Shown: positions 5,096 to 5,492 of the stretch, piece after piece
How the letters are laid out: every line of letters starts with the position of its first letter
Position numbering within the stretch: the first letter of the stretch is position 1
NCBI GenBank assembly: GCA_017473285.1
Contig: JAFULP010000102.1
Span: 1-5,492, forward strand
Origin: Clostridia bacterium
Lineage (GTDB): Bacteria; Bacillota; Clostridia; Christensenellales; UBA1242
Length of the DNA stretch: 5,492 bases
Reading direction: 5' to 3'
Position numbers and translations under genes: made by a program
The notes under the pieces: model-generated
What the model was told of the DNA's origin: nothing
The model's database searches: none
Seen by the model: the letters and a program-made list of their open reading frames with translations, nothing else

Positions 5096-5311
5096 ATGAA
5101 AAACAAATTTGCGTTAAATATAAAAGAGTTGCGTCTGTTGGCAGGGTTAAAACAAATCGACCTTGCTAAAATTTTAAACACAACTCAACGCAAAATTTCG
5201 TATTGGGAAATTGGTCAGATTGAACCTGATTTAGATACATTATGGTTAATTGCTGATTTCTTTAATATAACAATTGATGAATTAATTGGAAGAGAATTTA
5301 AAATAAGTTAA
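5096..5311 (+). CDS. Small XRE/Cro-CI family transcriptional repressor
   Basis: A 71-residue protein that is essentially one helix-turn-helix domain. Residues 7-16 form the first helix (LNIKELRLLA), 20-27 and about 31-39 the helix-turn-helix proper (KQIDLAKILNTTQRKISYWE), and the end has the family's ADFFNITIDELIG pattern. There is no extra ligand-binding or dimerisation domain. It is divergent from the membrane protein gene and separated by 95 bases holding three inverted repeats, so it probably represses that gene and itself. There is no Shine-Dalgarno before the ATG; translation would rely on a near-leaderless message. No integrase or phage gene is visible, so a prophage origin cannot be claimed. 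Confidence 0.85.
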   Translation: MKNKFALNIKELRLLAGLKQIDLAKILNTTQRKISYWEIGQIEPDLDTLWLIADFFNITIDELIGREFKIS

Positions 5312-5321
5312 TATAAAAAAT

Positions 5322-5357
5322 AAAAATGGTATGCATATTTAGTTACATGCTTTTTTT
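5322..5357 (+). terminator. Weak intrinsic terminator of the XRE gene
   Basis: GTATG (5329-5333) can pair with CATGC (5346-5350, one G-U pair) around a 12-base loop, with A-rich sequence before and a run of seven T (5351-5357) after it. It lies shortly after the XRE stop codon. The stem is short, so termination may be inefficient. Confidence 0.5.
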
Positions 5358-5370
5358 GTAAATAAAATAA

Positions 5371-5447
5371 AACGCCAACGCAGTTCCACCATTCTTCACT
5401 CCATATAACTATGAAAATATGAAAGTATGAAGTCGTAACTTCGTTAC
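5371..5447. repeat. GC-richer patch with short tandem and inverted repeats, possible dispersed repeat
   Basis: After A/T-only sequence, the patch beginning AACGCCAACGCAGTTCC is clearly richer in G and C. It contains three tandem 8-base units TATGAARN (5410-5433) and two overlapping, mutually exclusive hairpins: GAAGT-CGTA-ACTTC (5429-5442) and GTAAC-TTC-GTTAC (5435-5447). On the minus strand GGAG precedes an ATG by 6 bases (5392), opening a 17-codon frame (MVELRWRFILF...) to 5339. No full gene is visible. A dispersed intergenic repeat or the end of a mobile element are the options I favour. The rest, 5448-5492, is AT-rich with nothing recognised. Confidence 0.4.
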
Positions 5448-5492
5448 TTATTAAGGTTAAATTTTAAATATTAATATAATTCGTCCTCAATT

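Noticed and set aside
5096..5311. Prophage or integrative-element immunity region based on the XRE repressor
   Set aside because: No integrase, excisionase, Cro partner or attachment site is visible; the divergent gene encodes a membrane protein.
1..5492. tRNA, rRNA, CRISPR array or known riboswitch
   Set aside because: No cloverleaf, regularly spaced repeats or recognisable conserved RNA motif was found on either strand. The hairpins seen are explained as terminators or short inverted repeats.

Overview
The window is AT-rich DNA with short leaders, A/T-rich intergenic gaps, intrinsic terminators and TAA stops at every real gene. A PerR-type regulator, an [FeFe]-hydrogenase and a rubrerythrin point to a strictly anaerobic, low-GC Gram-positive bacterium, most likely a Clostridia-related lineage such as uncultured gut bacteria. 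The lineage is inferred from gene content and composition only; there is no rRNA or marker gene here.

Layout: four genes run leftward and one short gene runs rightward. From the left: a terminator (93-123); a repeat-containing surface lipoprotein (132-1859, minus); a very AT-rich gap with the lipoprotein promoter and the next gene's terminator; a 681-residue [FeFe]-hydrogenase/rubrerythrin fusion (2135-4180, minus); a PerR/Fur-family regulator (4180-4554, minus) overlapping the fusion gene by one base (TAATG) and preceded by a good promoter; a terminator (4643-4664); a three-helix membrane protein (4680-5000, minus); a 95-base divergent control region with overlapping promoters and three inverted repeats; a 71-residue XRE-type repressor (5096-5311, plus); and a 181-base tail with a weak terminator and a GC-richer patch that may be a dispersed repeat.

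Central unit: perR and the fusion gene form a two-gene operon. The fusion joins two [4Fe-4S] ferredoxin-type clusters, a complete H-cluster domain, a rubredoxin-like domain, a rubrerythrin diiron domain and a C-terminal rubredoxin domain in one chain. The simplest reading is an H2-dependent peroxide reductase: electrons from H2 pass through the clusters and rubredoxin sites to the diiron centre, which reduces H2O2, with expression released when PerR senses peroxide. Each domain assignment rests on visible motifs; the electron path and the control logic are inferred. A well-placed internal Shine-Dalgarno sequence and ATG at the domain junction suggest that the fusion arose from two adjacent genes and may still yield a separate rubrerythrin.

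Second unit: the XRE repressor and the divergent membrane-protein gene share a compact switch-like control region. A consensus TTGACA-N17-TATAAT promoter for the membrane gene has an inverted repeat filling its spacer, and the repressor's own predicted promoter overlaps it from the other side.
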